From NCBI RefSeq assembly GCF_028069655.1, contig NZ_JAMCOS010000001.1, forward strand, positions 3,502,001 to 3,566,000: 64,000 nt of DNA, written 5' to 3'. Under the pieces are notes generated by a model. That model did not search any database. It saw only the letters and a list, made by a program, of their open reading frames with translations, and was not told the DNA's origin. Within the stretch, counting starts at the first letter, position 1, and every line of letters begins with the position of its first letter. A program made the translations under genes and the position numbers. This document shows, one piece after another, positions 9,501 to 18,370 of this stretch. This stretch comes from Acidovorax sp. NCPPB 4044 (GTDB lineage: Bacteria; Pseudomonadota; Gammaproteobacteria; Burkholderiales; Burkholderiaceae_C).

Positions 9501-11618
9501 CCCCTGGGCCAGCGCACCGCCACCCGGGCGCAGGGCCTGGGCACGCTGCAGTGGCTCGCCTATGGCTCCGGCCACGTGCACGGCCTGCTGCTGGACGGCG
9601 ATGCGCTGGTGGACTGGGAGCGCGACGGCCTGCACCGCGAGGTGGGCCGCACGCTGCGCATACTCGGAGAGAACGACGAGGCCCCCGCCGCGCATGCCGA
9701 CCTTCAGGCCATCATCCACGCCCGGCGCCTGGACCCCATGGGCCGCATGCTCCACCAGGACTGGCGCGGCCTGCGCCATGCTCCTGCGGAAACCCACGCA
9801 CACGCCCATGCCGCAGCCGCCTCCGGCCGGATCGCCCCGGCCCTGGGCCCGCTCGCCACCCTTGCGCAGCGCCGCTACGACTACGACCCCCTCGGCCAGC
9901 TCGTGGGCGTGCGCACCCCCGGCGAGGCCACCCGCTACGGCTACGACGCCTGGCAGCGCCTGACCGGGCTGCAGCGCGCCACGCAGGCAGGCGCAGCGCA
10001 GGAGCACTGGGCGCTCGATGCGGCCGGCAACCGCCTGCCGGCACCGGCGGATGCCCGGGCACAGGCTCCGCACGCGGACCGGCAGCGGCAGCGGCAAGAC
10101 TGGGCACAGCAGGTGCGCGAGAACCTGCGCGACACGAACTTCGACCTGCTGAGCGGGGGCACGTCTGCGGGCGAGGGCCCGGGCACCGTCACGCACTGGC
10201 CCGGCAACCGCATCGGCTGGAGCACCGCGCCCGAGGGCCGCGGCAACGCGGCCGGCACCACCCACTACCGCTACGACGCCTTCGGCAACCGCACGCTGGC
10301 GCTGCTGCCGGGCGGGCGCGCCCAGCGCCTGCGCTACGACGCGCTGCACCAGTTGCGCGAGGTCTGGCAGCGCGAGAGCGCGGCCAGCCCCTGGTGCCTG
10401 CTGGCGCGCTACCGCTACGACGCCTTCGGGCGGCGGCTGGCCAAGACCGTGTATGACCAGGCCCGCCAGCAGGGCACCACCACCCATGCCGGATGGGACG
10501 GCGACCGCCTCGTGCACACCGAAGGCCCCGGCGGGCTCCTGCACACGCTCTACGAGCCGCACTCCTTCGTGCCCCTGCTGCGCCTGGAGCGTCAGCGGGC
10601 CGTCCCGTCGGCCCTGCAGGCACTGCTGGCACTGCAAGATCCGGAGGACGCCAATGCGCCCGCCCGGGACTTCCTCGCAGCCCTGCCCCGCTCGCAGCGC
10701 GAGTTGCTGGTAAACACCCTGAGCGCGGCCATCGCTCCTGGCAGCCCCGCCCCGGCCACGCGACAACTGCCTGCCGAAGTGGGCGCCCTGCTGGCCGCAG
10801 GCCTGGACGAAGTGCGCAACCGGCAGGCCACCTCCGCCCGGACCGAAGCCACCCGCATCCGCCACATCCTCTGCGACCACCTGGGCACCCCCATCGCCCT
10901 GGTGGATGCCAACGGCCCGCAGGCCGGCCTCGTCACCTGGGCCGCCACGCACCACGCCTGGGGCGCCGTGCGTGAGGAGTACGACCCGTATGGCATCGGG
11001 CAGAACATCCGATTCCAGGGGCAGCAACTCGACGCCGAGACCGGGTTGCACTACAACCGGTTCCGGTATTACGACCCGGCGGTGGGGCAGTATGTGACGC
11101 AGGATCCGATTGGGTTGGTGGGAGGAAACAACTTTTACCGCTATGTTGAAAGACCAACCACATATATTGATCCTCTGGGTCTGACGGGAAATGCTCACCA
11201 ACGGGCTGTGAAACGAGGTGAGGTCAGCAGACAGACAGCAATTGATGCTCAGACTGCAGGGATGCTTGAAACGCCAAGCCATCCTTTAGACAAGGTTTAT
11301 GACACCATTAATCCAAATGATAAAGTTTGGAAAAAAGTAAGCCCTTATGATTACACGCAATACTGCAAGAAGTGGAGCAAGAGCAAATTAACCTGCCAAC
11401 CCGGGGACAAAGAACCCGGCAAGGATGTTAAGACACCTGCAGACTATATCCCCGAAGAATCAATGTGGAAAAGCTCTGAGCTTCCCAAAGGCTATGAATG
11501 CGATTCACCTGTGTATTTTAAGGATCTGCAAGAAAGGGGAACCGCACCAACGGCGGATACCGATGATCTTATGGATTTAGCTAATAAAATGAGACAACGA
11601 AGAGGTTCTCGAAAGTGA
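6588..11618 (+). CDS. PAAR-domain Rhs effector with unknown C-terminal toxin (Rhs1)
   Basis: This 1676-aa polymorphic effector starts with a PAAR tip (MSGKPAARQGDLTKKGGPIV to about residue 55). DUF6531 and a long run of RHS/YD repeats (xYRYDxxGRL) follow, then the core-ending motif DPIGLVGG...DPLGL. In characterised Rhs proteins this motif marks autocleavage that frees the toxin. The toxin tail is encoded from 11184 (about 144 aa); it is Lys-rich, has three Cys, and matches no family I recognise. Base composition drops sharply to AT-rich near 11110, as for swapped toxin cassettes. The stop overlaps the start of the next gene (GTGA), so toxin and immunity are coupled. Confidence 0.93.
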   Translation: MSGKPAARQGDLTKKGGPIVQGSATVLIGSAGGVACSECPGGMAVGSPVNPSLGAKVLTGGDDLDFALPGPMTLVWQRVYSSYVNTEHGSACGLLGHGWKLPMELRLEWAGERTVLFDASGRAIAFEEPLEPGQALYSASENLWLLRGGGTVQEEAPPGQPAIGASGTVAPELRPWTLQPRWAHLPLHLRADPACVIATPGTGAPASAWIFLPAANKTAVSGTHVLHEVRDRFGRSQRYARGESGPQQGRIVRITDGSGRSYALLYERIAPEPTAAGAARAPLPASAHPLLGPDDGMRLIGVDCTAPANGPDTVPGVAPAQPQPLVRYRYDTAGNLAEVLGQDGTLLRCFGYDDLHRMTAHRVRQGPWHRYVYEDQAPQSRQPPRPGARVVEQHNEEGLSYRFDYLDPPPPDSAPATPPVSRTLVHDSLGRTTEYHFEGEGGLKRLVRLVGPDGAEQRWRHDSAGRRIAATDALGRTTWWRYDGAGRLLGVQHPDGRSGPEQRWGEDGSAQDGLLLQSRDAAGSRTHYRYDAWGRLVEVAVLPAGSEGAEPGAETEARALVTRLEYAQPQADGRFAPSALPWCDQPVAVVDAQGGRSEFAYDACGQLARRTDCSGRSHSLRHGAWGELLEEVDALGQRTHYRHALAHGALRLIGVQYPGNTAVRYRWAQGGLLAAITHGTHDVLEATGTASGTSTTVTYRHDLWGRVIEQAQAGRGVQLRYDTAGRLVELVNENGEATRFVHDAADRLVQEVGFDGRSQVFGHDAAGQLVQTSDGQGPGHRPSAESSTPGSTPGDAVRSRLHYDLRGRLVARVLVRLPAGEQDTGPAAAWEHDGDALLQIHRFDHAPSGALASVRTWQGRLPHTHEPMQAGALGRSAALGSRAPSLSAHWLALDTQPLLALLDRPGDPALAEVAATLQAHRMALDSRVALARDGLGRACGETQTLYSKVGSEPMGGEPPVEFEHTIAHTLGPLGQRTATRAQGLGTLQWLAYGSGHVHGLLLDGDALVDWERDGLHREVGRTLRILGENDEAPAAHADLQAIIHARRLDPMGRMLHQDWRGLRHAPAETHAHAHAAAASGRIAPALGPLATLAQRRYDYDPLGQLVGVRTPGEATRYGYDAWQRLTGLQRATQAGAAQEHWALDAAGNRLPAPADARAQAPHADRQRQRQDWAQQVRENLRDTNFDLLSGGTSAGEGPGTVTHWPGNRIGWSTAPEGRGNAAGTTHYRYDAFGNRTLALLPGGRAQRLRYDALHQLREVWQRESAASPWCLLARYRYDAFGRRLAKTVYDQARQQGTTTHAGWDGDRLVHTEGPGGLLHTLYEPHSFVPLLRLERQRAVPSALQALLALQDPEDANAPARDFLAALPRSQRELLVNTLSAAIAPGSPAPATRQLPAEVGALLAAGLDEVRNRQATSARTEATRIRHILCDHLGTPIALVDANGPQAGLVTWAATHHAWGAVREEYDPYGIGQNIRFQGQQLDAETGLHYNRFRYYDPAVGQYVTQDPIGLVGGNNFYRYVERPTTYIDPLGLTGNAHQRAVKRGEVSRQTAIDAQTAGMLETPSHPLDKVYDTINPNDKVWKKVSPYDYTQYCKKWSKSKLTCQPGDKEPGKDVKTPADYIPEESMWKSSELPKGYECDSPVYFKDLQERGTAPTADTDDLMDLANKMRQRRGSRK

Positions 11619-12220
11619 AAATATCTGTATTTTTTACACTTATCTTCTTTATTTCTTTCAATTTGAAAGCGGCAGAAATTCGCGACGACATAGATTGCGC
11701 CGCAATTTTTTCAGAAGATCATATCTTCGCAAGATTTCCGCTAATAAAAAAAAGGAACATCTGGCAATGGTACGTCATAGAAAGAACTCCCTCGCGCCCC
11801 GAATATGCATGGATAGCAGAAACAGGAAAATACCATAACGGTATATTCAAAGCAGACGGCTTTGCATTTTCATTATTGATTGGATCGGCCGATTTGGAGA
11901 AAACGCCTCCGAAAAATGGAAATTCAACTGATCTCATAAATGCGACAAAAAAGAATGCGTTTTTTACCAAAAGTTCTCCTCACTACAATAACGAAGAGTT
12001 AAAAGAAAAATTAACGCATTCGAGCATCATCAAGGCAAAAATTGTTGAGGATGATGCAATCATGGCAATGACAGTGGACAAACCGACTACGGATGAAGGT
12101 AAGCGGGGAAAGGCTACCCATATAAAATTGACTGCCATCCTGCCAGAGTCAACGGAATCGTATATCTGCATTCCAAAAATCGAATACATAAAAATGAAAA
12201 AATCACCAAAATCCAGATAG
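11615..12220 (+). CDS. Putative exported immunity protein for Rhs1 toxin
   Basis: The 201-aa AT-rich gene starts with GTG at 11615 and overlaps the rhs stop by GTGA. Its N-terminus (MKISVFFTLIFFISFNLKAAEI) is a good signal peptide with cleavage after KAA, so the mature protein should be periplasmic. Position directly behind the toxin tail is the main reason to call it immunity. A periplasmic antidote suggests that the Rhs1 tail attacks a periplasmic or envelope target (inference). No family is recognised. Confidence 0.7.
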   Translation: MKISVFFTLIFFISFNLKAAEIRDDIDCAAIFSEDHIFARFPLIKKRNIWQWYVIERTPSRPEYAWIAETGKYHNGIFKADGFAFSLLIGSADLEKTPPKNGNSTDLINATKKNAFFTKSSPHYNNEELKEKLTHSSIIKAKIVEDDAIMAMTVDKPTTDEGKRGKATHIKLTAILPESTESYICIPKIEYIKMKKSPKSR

Positions 12221-12374
12221 AATTAATATCAAAGGTAGATTAAATCCTTCCAACATCACAGGGTGATTAAACATCCATTAATCATCGTTGCAGTCAACAC
12301 ACCACTGCAACCATCAGTTTTTTGGTTTCCGATTCCGCAGACGGATAAGTGCGCCGGAAAAGCACAGGTTACCA

Positions 12375-12974
12375 GTGATAGAAAACAATCCAGCCAACCT
12401 GCAAATACTCAGAGAACGAGAGAAAGCAGCCTCAGCGGCGCCGTTTCTCTCAAAGCGTTTTGAAGACATGCTTGCATCTGCATTTCCTGAAGCTTATCCA
12501 GCAGATGAATTATTCATAAAGAACACTTTCACTGGCGAGGACGAAAAAGATTACTCAAGATTTTTTGAACTTTTCAACGGAAAAAAATGGAATGAGGTCA
12601 ATCTTGATGTATTAAATAAGATATACATACAACATTCAAGATTGACCGCCGCCGGCAGCATTTATTACCTACCCGCGTTCTTGAAATACTTTTTCGATCT
12701 AAAGAATACGCGGAGCGAATTCTTCATTTATCTGATGTTCGATCTGGAAAATGGATTCGACGAACATACTTCAGATGAATTGACACAATCCCTGGATGGA
12801 AAAAGTAAATTAAAGAGAGAATACTCCTCTTTCGAAAAGATAAACCCCATCCAATCCAAGCTGGTGGCCACGTTTCTGGTCAATTTCTCAAATCTTCTAC
12901 CCGAGGATTGTTATGAAAGTGCACAGGCCCAACGTGCCCTCACCAACTACTGGGGGAATTTTCTACTTTTCTGA
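12375..12974 (+). CDS. Second putative immunity protein, DUF6714-like
   Basis: The frame is open from 12288. I favour GTG 12375 (VIENNPANLQ), and ATG 12471 is also possible. The product, about 199 aa, contains AFPEAYPADELF near its start, then NGKKWNEVNLDVL and the hallmark-like IYYLPAFLKYFF, which recall the DUF6714 family of small proteins common in toxin/immunity arrays. It has no signal peptide and so should be cytoplasmic, unlike the preceding exported antidote. It may be an orphan immunity gene left from an earlier cassette. Upstream reading (12288-12374) looks non-coding in character. Confidence 0.6.
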   Translation: MIENNPANLQILREREKAASAAPFLSKRFEDMLASAFPEAYPADELFIKNTFTGEDEKDYSRFFELFNGKKWNEVNLDVLNKIYIQHSRLTAAGSIYYLPAFLKYFFDLKNTRSEFFIYLMFDLENGFDEHTSDELTQSLDGKSKLKREYSSFEKINPIQSKLVATFLVNFSNLLPEDCYESAQAQRALTNYWGNFLLF

Positions 12975-13135
12975 CCTGGCGGTCTGAACCCGTAAGAACA
13001 CCTGAAATTCAGATAACCGGCCCAGACAGCCTTTTGCGATAAACGTCTTTTGAAGCGCTGTATTTGAAGATCTATCCCATCCCTCCCGCATCCATTGATC
13101 CAGGCCAGGAGACCCAAAGCGGACTGCCGCTCTGC

Positions 13136-13156
13136 CGCTACTTCTCCGAAGTAGCG
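13136..13156. repeat. Perfect hairpin, 9-bp stem and 3-nt loop
   Basis: CGCTACTTC and GAAGTAGCG flank a TCC loop. No T-run follows on either strand, so a classic intrinsic terminator is unlikely. It could stop or stabilise the immunity mRNA end, or be a mobile-repeat remnant. Confidence 0.6.
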
Positions 13157-13179
13157 ATGCATTCAGGCAAAAGATGCCC

Positions 13180-13227
13180 CATGCCGCCGTATTCATTGAA
13201 TAGTTAGCTACAAAAAACATAGCAATT
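13180..13227 (-). repeat. Dispersed hairpin repeat, copy 1
   Basis: The copy begins CATGCCGCCGTATTCATTGA and ends with GCTA-CAAAAAACA-TAGC (13207-13223). It matches the reverse complement of the copies at 32006 and 35836. It lies 155 bp before the second PAAR-rhs start codon codons begin at 13382. Confidence 0.6.
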
Positions 13228-13295
13228 TATTTTCACTCCATGCTGCCAGGCGCACCAACTCGCCAGAGAAGCCAGCATCTTCGTGAAAACTGCTC

Positions 13296-13344
13296 CATGC
13301 CGCCGTATTTGCTCGATTTTTTGCTATACAAAACATAGCGAAAT
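13296..13344 (-). repeat. Dispersed hairpin repeat, copy 2
   Basis: The copy begins CATGCCGCCGTATTTGCTCG and ends with the stem GCTAT-ACAAAAC-ATAGC (13323-13339). It is a direct repeat of the copy 116 bp upstream and is immediately followed by the rhs leader. Confidence 0.6.
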
Positions 13345-13381
13345 CCGGGTGGGGCAGCAACCAAAACCAAAGGGAAGACAC

Positions 13382-16300
13382 ATGAGCGGCAAACCCGCGG
13401 CCCGGCAGGGCGACATGACCCAAAAGGGCGGGCCCATCGTGCAGGGCTCGGCCACCGTGCTGATCGGCTCGGCCGGCGGCGTGGCCTGTTCGGAGTGCCC
13501 GGGCGGCATGGCCGTAGGCAGCCCCGTGAACCCGTCGCTGGGCGCCAAGGTGCTCTCCAGTGGGGACGACCTGGACTTCGCCCTGCCCGGGCCAATGCCG
13601 CTGGTGTGGCAGCGCGTCTACAGCAGCTATGTGAATACCGAACATGGCTCGGCCTGCGGGCTGCTGGGCCACGGCTGGAAGCTGCCGATGGAGGCGGCCG
13701 TGCGTCTGGAGACCGAGCGCGCGGTGCTGCTGGACGCAGCCGGCCGGGCCATCACGTTCGATGAGCCCCTGGAGCCCGGCCAGGCCCTCTACAGCGCCAG
13801 CGAAGACCTGTGGCTGCTGCGCGGCGGCGGTGCCCACGCCGGGGCCGCGCCCGAGGGGGCAGCCAGCCCGAACCACGGTGCTTCTGCGGAAGAACTGCGC
13901 CCCTGGGCATGGCAGCCGCGCTGGGCCCATGTACCCGCGCTCCTGCGAGCGGACGCGCGCTGCGTGGTCGCCGCCTCGGGCGCATCCTCCACCGCCTGGG
14001 TATTTCTGCCGGCCTCGCATGGGCCGGGAAGCCACGCGCTTCACGAGGTACTGGACCGCTTTGGCCGCAGCCAGCGTTACCACTGGGGCGACAGCGGACT
14101 GGAGCAAGGCCGCCTCGTGGGCATCACCGACGGCAGCGGGCGCCGATACAGGCTGCACTATGAGCGCATCGCCCCGGACGGCACCGCGGTGGCCACGGCG
14201 CATCCGCTGCTGGGGCCGGACGACGGCGTGCGGCTGGCCGGCGTGGACTGCACGGCCAACCCGCACGATCCGGCCCAGGTGCCCGGCGCCGCGGCGCGCG
14301 CACAACCATTGGTGCGCTACCGCTACGACGCGGAGGGCAATTTGGCCGAAGTGCTGGGCCAGGACGGCGCCGTCCTGCGCCGCTTCGGCTACGACCTCGT
14401 GCACCGCATGACGAGCCACCGCGTGCGCCAAGGGCCGCTGCACCGCTATGTGTACGAAGACACGGTCACGGGCCACGGCCCGGGCACGGCGCCGCGCCCG
14501 GACGCGCGCGTGATCGAGCAGCACAACGAGGAAGGACTGTCGTACTTCTTCGATTACCGCGATCCGCTGCCCCGCACCGCGCAGGAGCAGGCGAATGGCG
14601 CGCGCGTGGCAAGCTGCACCGTCGTGCGCGACAGCCTGGGGCGGACGACGGCGTACCACTTCGAAGGCGAAGGCGGGCTCAAGCGCCTCATGCGGCTCGT
14701 GGGGCCCGATGGCGCCGCACAGAGCTACCGCTACGACAGCGCCGGCCGGCGCGTGGCCGCCACCGATGCGCTCGGGCGCACCACCTGGTGGCGCCATGAC
14801 GGCGCGGGGCGCCTGCTGGGAGTGCAGTACCCGGATGGCGCCAGCCTGCAGCAGCGCTGGGGCGAAATGGGCAGCGCGCAGGACGGTCTGCTGCTGGAGA
14901 GCACCGATGCGACAGGGCGGCGCGTGCTCTACCGCTACGACGCCTGGGGTCGGCTGCTGGAAGTGGCACTGACCGTGGCGTCGCAGGGCCACGCCCAGGA
15001 CGGCGCAGGAGCCGGCATGGGCATGGCGGCATCGACGCTCGCCACCCGCTTCGAGTACGCGCAGCCGCAGCCCGATGGCCGCTTCGCCGCGCACGAGATG
15101 GCGTGGTGCGACAAGCCCGTGGTCGTGATCGATGCCCAGGGCGGGCGCAAGTCTCTGGCCTACGACGGCTGCGGGCAGCTCGCGCGCCACACCGACTGCT
15201 CCGGCAGCAGCCGCTCCTGGCGGCGGGGCGCCTGGGGCGAACTGATCGAGGAAGTGGATGCGCTGGGCCACCGTACGCGCTACCACTACGCCACCTCGCA
15301 GGGCGCGCTGCGCCTGGTGGGCGTGGAGGCCCCGGGCAACACGGCGATGCGCTACCGATGGTCGGCCAGCGGCGCGCTGGAGTCCATCACCCAGGGTACG
15401 CACGAGGTGCTGGAAGGAACGGGAGAGGCCGCAGGCACCAGCGCCACCGTGACCTACCGGCACGACCTCTGGGGCCGCGTGGTCGAACAGACCCAGGCGG
15501 GCCGCGGCGTGCAGATGCGCTACGACCTGGCCGGGCGCCTGCTGGAGCTGGTCAACGAGAACGGCGATGCGACACGCTTCGTACACGACATGGCCGACCG
15601 GCTCGTGCAGGAAGTGGGCTTCGACGGACGCAGCCTGGTGCACGGCTGGGATGCCGCCGGGCAGCTGACGCATTCGAGCGACGGCCACGCCGCGGGCCAC
15701 CACCCGGGGCGTGCCGCCGGAGCCGGCGCGGGAACGGCGGAAGTGGCCCAGCTGGGCGACGTGGTGCGTTCGCGCCAGCACTACGATCTGCGCGGGCGCC
15801 TGGTGGCGCGCGTGGTGGTGCGGCTGCCGGCCGTCGGAGGCGAGGCGCAGGCCCTGCTGCAAGTGCATGGCTTCGAGTACACCCCCTCCGGCGTGCTGTC
15901 CATGGCCCGCGCATGGCAGGCGGATCTGCCGCTGCCACCGCTCCAACCCGGCGAAAAAGCCGTCGGCCTGCCCGAGCGCTGGCTGGCGCTGGACACGCAG
16001 TTCCTGCGGGCCCTTCTCGAGCGGCCCGGCGAGCCTTCATGGGCGGCGCTGGCGGAGCAGCTCCAGGCCCACCGGTTGCGGCTGGACAGCCGGGTGTCGT
16101 TCGCGCGCGATGCCTTCGGCCGCGCTTGCGGCGAAACGCAGACGCTTTACCGCCAGGCCGGGCCGCAGGCCGCCGCGCGCAGCGCCGAACCGGCCGTGGA
16201 GTTCGAGCACACCATCTCCCACACGCTGGGGCCGCTGGGCCAGCGCACCGCCACGCACGCGCAGGGCCTGGGCATGCTGCAGTGGCTGGCCTACGGCCCC

Positions 16301-18370
16301 GGGCACGTGCATGGCCTGCTGCTGGAAGGCACGCCGCTGGTGGACTGGGAGCGCGACGGCATGCACCGCGAAGTGGGCCGCACGCTGCGCCTGGAGCGCC
16401 CGGCGGACGAAAGCGCGGACGGCACGGGCACTCCGGAGGCCATTCTCCATGCCCGGCAGCTCGACCCCGTGGGGCGGTTGCTGCACCAGGACTGGCGCGG
16501 CCTGCGCCACGCCCCGGAAGATCCCGCGGTCCACGCCGCCCAAGCCCTGGGGCCGCTGGCCACGCTCGCGCAGCGGCAGTATCGGTACGACACGCTGGGC
16601 CAGCTCGTAGGCATCCAGACGCCCGGAGAGGCCACCCGCTTCGGGTACGACGCCTGGCAGCGCCTCACCGGCCTGCAGCGCGCCTCGCTGGGTGGGCAGC
16701 AGCACACGCAGGCGCATTGGCTCCTGGATGCGGCGGGCAACCGCCTGCCATCGCTCTCTGCAGGCGTGGCCGCGGGGCAGACCCCGCCGCAAGGCTGGGC
16801 GCAGCAGGTGCGGGAGAACCTGCACGATCCCGGCTTCGACCTGCTCCAGGCCACCGGCACGCCCGGCCAGGCGCCGGGCCCGGTCACCCGCTGGCCTGGC
16901 AATCGCATCGGATGGAGCGACGGAGAGAATGAATCCGGTGCCACGCGCTACCGCTACGATGCCTTCGGCAACCGCGTGAAGGCACTGCACGCGGACGGGC
17001 ACGCGCTGCGCCTGCACTACGACGCGCTGCACCAGTTGCGCGAGGTGTGGGAGCGCAAGGAAGCAGCAGGCGCCTGGCAGCGCACCGCCCGCTACCGCTA
17101 CGACCCCTTCGGGCGCCGCATGGCCCGGACAGTGCTCTCTGCAGACCTGCCGCAGGCCAGCCCCGCCATGGCCACGACCTATGCCGGTTGGGACGGCGAC
17201 CGGCTGGTGCACACCGAGGCGCCCGACGGAATCCAGCACACGCTCTACGAGCCGGGCTCCTTCGTGCCGCTCCTGCGGCTCGACCGGCCGCAGGCCATCC
17301 CCTCGGCCCTGCAGGCGCTGCTGGCACCGGACGGAGACGAAGCAGACGACGGCGAACAGGCCGCGGCAACGCTGTTCGCGGCACTGCCCCGCTCGCAGCG
17401 CGAGGCACTGGAGGCGGCATTGGAAAGCGCCACGGGCCCGGGCAGCGAGGCCCTTCTGGCACGCATGCAGGCGGGCCTGCCTGCCGAAGCGGGCGCCCTG
17501 CTGGCCGCGGGCCTGCACGAGGCGCACGCCCGGCGCGAAGCCGCCACGCAGGCGGCCGCCACCCGCATCCGCCACATCCTTTGCGACCACGTGGGCACGC
17601 CCATCGCACTGGTGGACGCCAATGGACCGCATGCCGGCCTCGTCACCTGGGCGGCCACCCACCACGCCTGGGGCGCCCTGCGCGAGGAGTACAACCCGCA
17701 CCGGATCGCGCAGAACATCCGGTTCCAGGGGCAGCAATTCGACGAAGAAACCGGAATGCACTACAACCGCTTCCGGTACTACGACCCCCACCTCGGGCAA
17801 TACCTCTCTCAGGATCCCATCGGGTTGCTGGGCGGGATCCACAAGCAGGCGTATCCGCTCAATCCTCTGCAGAAATCGGATCCGCTGGGACTGTTCGATT
17901 TCTCCAGCATCGAACTGCCCGTCCAGACGCCCACCTTCGACGGCAAGGGCGATACGGCGATTTGCAGCTACTACGACTCGATGGCCAAAGCAAAGCCCAA
18001 GTGCAGCTACTACCCCGCTGGGGCGCTCATATGCCGGAGCGAAAACAGGCTGGTCAATGGCGCCATCAATTCCGCGCTGATTGCCGAGTCGGCCATCCAG
18101 GACAAATCCCTCAAGCAATCCGAAGTGCTCAACAGCATTCGCGGCAAACTGGTCAAGTCCGACCAAGAGGCACAGGCCGCCGGCAAGGTCGATCAGAATG
18201 GCTGCACTCAAGGCAATGAGATCGATGCCTACCATGACAAGGCATTCTCGGAGTCGGGCATCCGGAGCAACTTCTACGGGGGCAACCTGTGGTTCCAGGG
18301 AACGTGGCCCAATCCCGTGCCGCTGGACCCTTCTGCCAGCAAATTCGATCCACGCCGCATCTGGAACTAA
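13382..18370 (+). CDS. PAAR-domain Rhs effector with unknown C-terminal toxin (Rhs2)
   Basis: The 1662-aa protein has the same architecture as Rhs1: PAAR tip (MSGKPAARQGDMTQKGG), DUF6531, YD repeats, then DPIGLLGG...DPLGL. I start it at 13382, where the PAAR sequence begins after an AAGGGAAG ribosome-binding site; the frame is open to 13283. The tail from 17894 (158 aa) begins FDFSSIELPVQ, contains NEIDAYHDKAF and LWFQGTWPNPVPLDP, and is unrelated to the Rhs1 tail. Unlike the other tails it is not strongly AT-rich. The stop codon overlaps the start of the membrane protein gene (TAATG). Confidence 0.93.
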   Translation: MSGKPAARQGDMTQKGGPIVQGSATVLIGSAGGVACSECPGGMAVGSPVNPSLGAKVLSSGDDLDFALPGPMPLVWQRVYSSYVNTEHGSACGLLGHGWKLPMEAAVRLETERAVLLDAAGRAITFDEPLEPGQALYSASEDLWLLRGGGAHAGAAPEGAASPNHGASAEELRPWAWQPRWAHVPALLRADARCVVAASGASSTAWVFLPASHGPGSHALHEVLDRFGRSQRYHWGDSGLEQGRLVGITDGSGRRYRLHYERIAPDGTAVATAHPLLGPDDGVRLAGVDCTANPHDPAQVPGAAARAQPLVRYRYDAEGNLAEVLGQDGAVLRRFGYDLVHRMTSHRVRQGPLHRYVYEDTVTGHGPGTAPRPDARVIEQHNEEGLSYFFDYRDPLPRTAQEQANGARVASCTVVRDSLGRTTAYHFEGEGGLKRLMRLVGPDGAAQSYRYDSAGRRVAATDALGRTTWWRHDGAGRLLGVQYPDGASLQQRWGEMGSAQDGLLLESTDATGRRVLYRYDAWGRLLEVALTVASQGHAQDGAGAGMGMAASTLATRFEYAQPQPDGRFAAHEMAWCDKPVVVIDAQGGRKSLAYDGCGQLARHTDCSGSSRSWRRGAWGELIEEVDALGHRTRYHYATSQGALRLVGVEAPGNTAMRYRWSASGALESITQGTHEVLEGTGEAAGTSATVTYRHDLWGRVVEQTQAGRGVQMRYDLAGRLLELVNENGDATRFVHDMADRLVQEVGFDGRSLVHGWDAAGQLTHSSDGHAAGHHPGRAAGAGAGTAEVAQLGDVVRSRQHYDLRGRLVARVVVRLPAVGGEAQALLQVHGFEYTPSGVLSMARAWQADLPLPPLQPGEKAVGLPERWLALDTQFLRALLERPGEPSWAALAEQLQAHRLRLDSRVSFARDAFGRACGETQTLYRQAGPQAAARSAEPAVEFEHTISHTLGPLGQRTATHAQGLGMLQWLAYGPGHVHGLLLEGTPLVDWERDGMHREVGRTLRLERPADESADGTGTPEAILHARQLDPVGRLLHQDWRGLRHAPEDPAVHAAQALGPLATLAQRQYRYDTLGQLVGIQTPGEATRFGYDAWQRLTGLQRASLGGQQHTQAHWLLDAAGNRLPSLSAGVAAGQTPPQGWAQQVRENLHDPGFDLLQATGTPGQAPGPVTRWPGNRIGWSDGENESGATRYRYDAFGNRVKALHADGHALRLHYDALHQLREVWERKEAAGAWQRTARYRYDPFGRRMARTVLSADLPQASPAMATTYAGWDGDRLVHTEAPDGIQHTLYEPGSFVPLLRLDRPQAIPSALQALLAPDGDEADDGEQAAATLFAALPRSQREALEAALESATGPGSEALLARMQAGLPAEAGALLAAGLHEAHARREAATQAAATRIRHILCDHVGTPIALVDANGPHAGLVTWAATHHAWGALREEYNPHRIAQNIRFQGQQFDEETGMHYNRFRYYDPHLGQYLSQDPIGLLGGIHKQAYPLNPLQKSDPLGLFDFSSIELPVQTPTFDGKGDTAICSYYDSMAKAKPKCSYYPAGALICRSENRLVNGAINSALIAESAIQDKSLKQSEVLNSIRGKLVKSDQEAQAAGKVDQNGCTQGNEIDAYHDKAFSESGIRSNFYGGNLWFQGTWPNPVPLDPSASKFDPRRIWN

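Larger units (their letters stand above)
12975..13381. other. Intergenic region between the Rhs1 and Rhs2 modules
   Basis: The 407 bp contain no convincing gene. A perfect 9-bp-stem hairpin lies at 13136-13156, and two tandem-like copies of the dispersed hairpin repeat start at 13180 and 13296. The right end carries the leader and ribosome-binding site of the next rhs (AAGGGAAG before 13382). Minus-strand reading frames of 71-85 codons exist but have no recognisable signature. Confidence 0.6.

Noticed and set aside
6573..11282. Very long open frame antisense to Rhs1 (and similar ones antisense to Rhs2, the vgrGs and metG)
   Set aside because: GC-rich codon bias leaves antisense frames open; the translations show low-complexity Ala/Gly/Arg/His strings without domains, while the sense frame is a clear Rhs protein.
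12947..13220. Minus-strand frames of 71-85 codons in the Rhs1-Rhs2 gap, considered as transposase remnants
   Set aside because: No transposase motif, terminal repeats or target duplication could be seen, so no insertion sequence is claimed.
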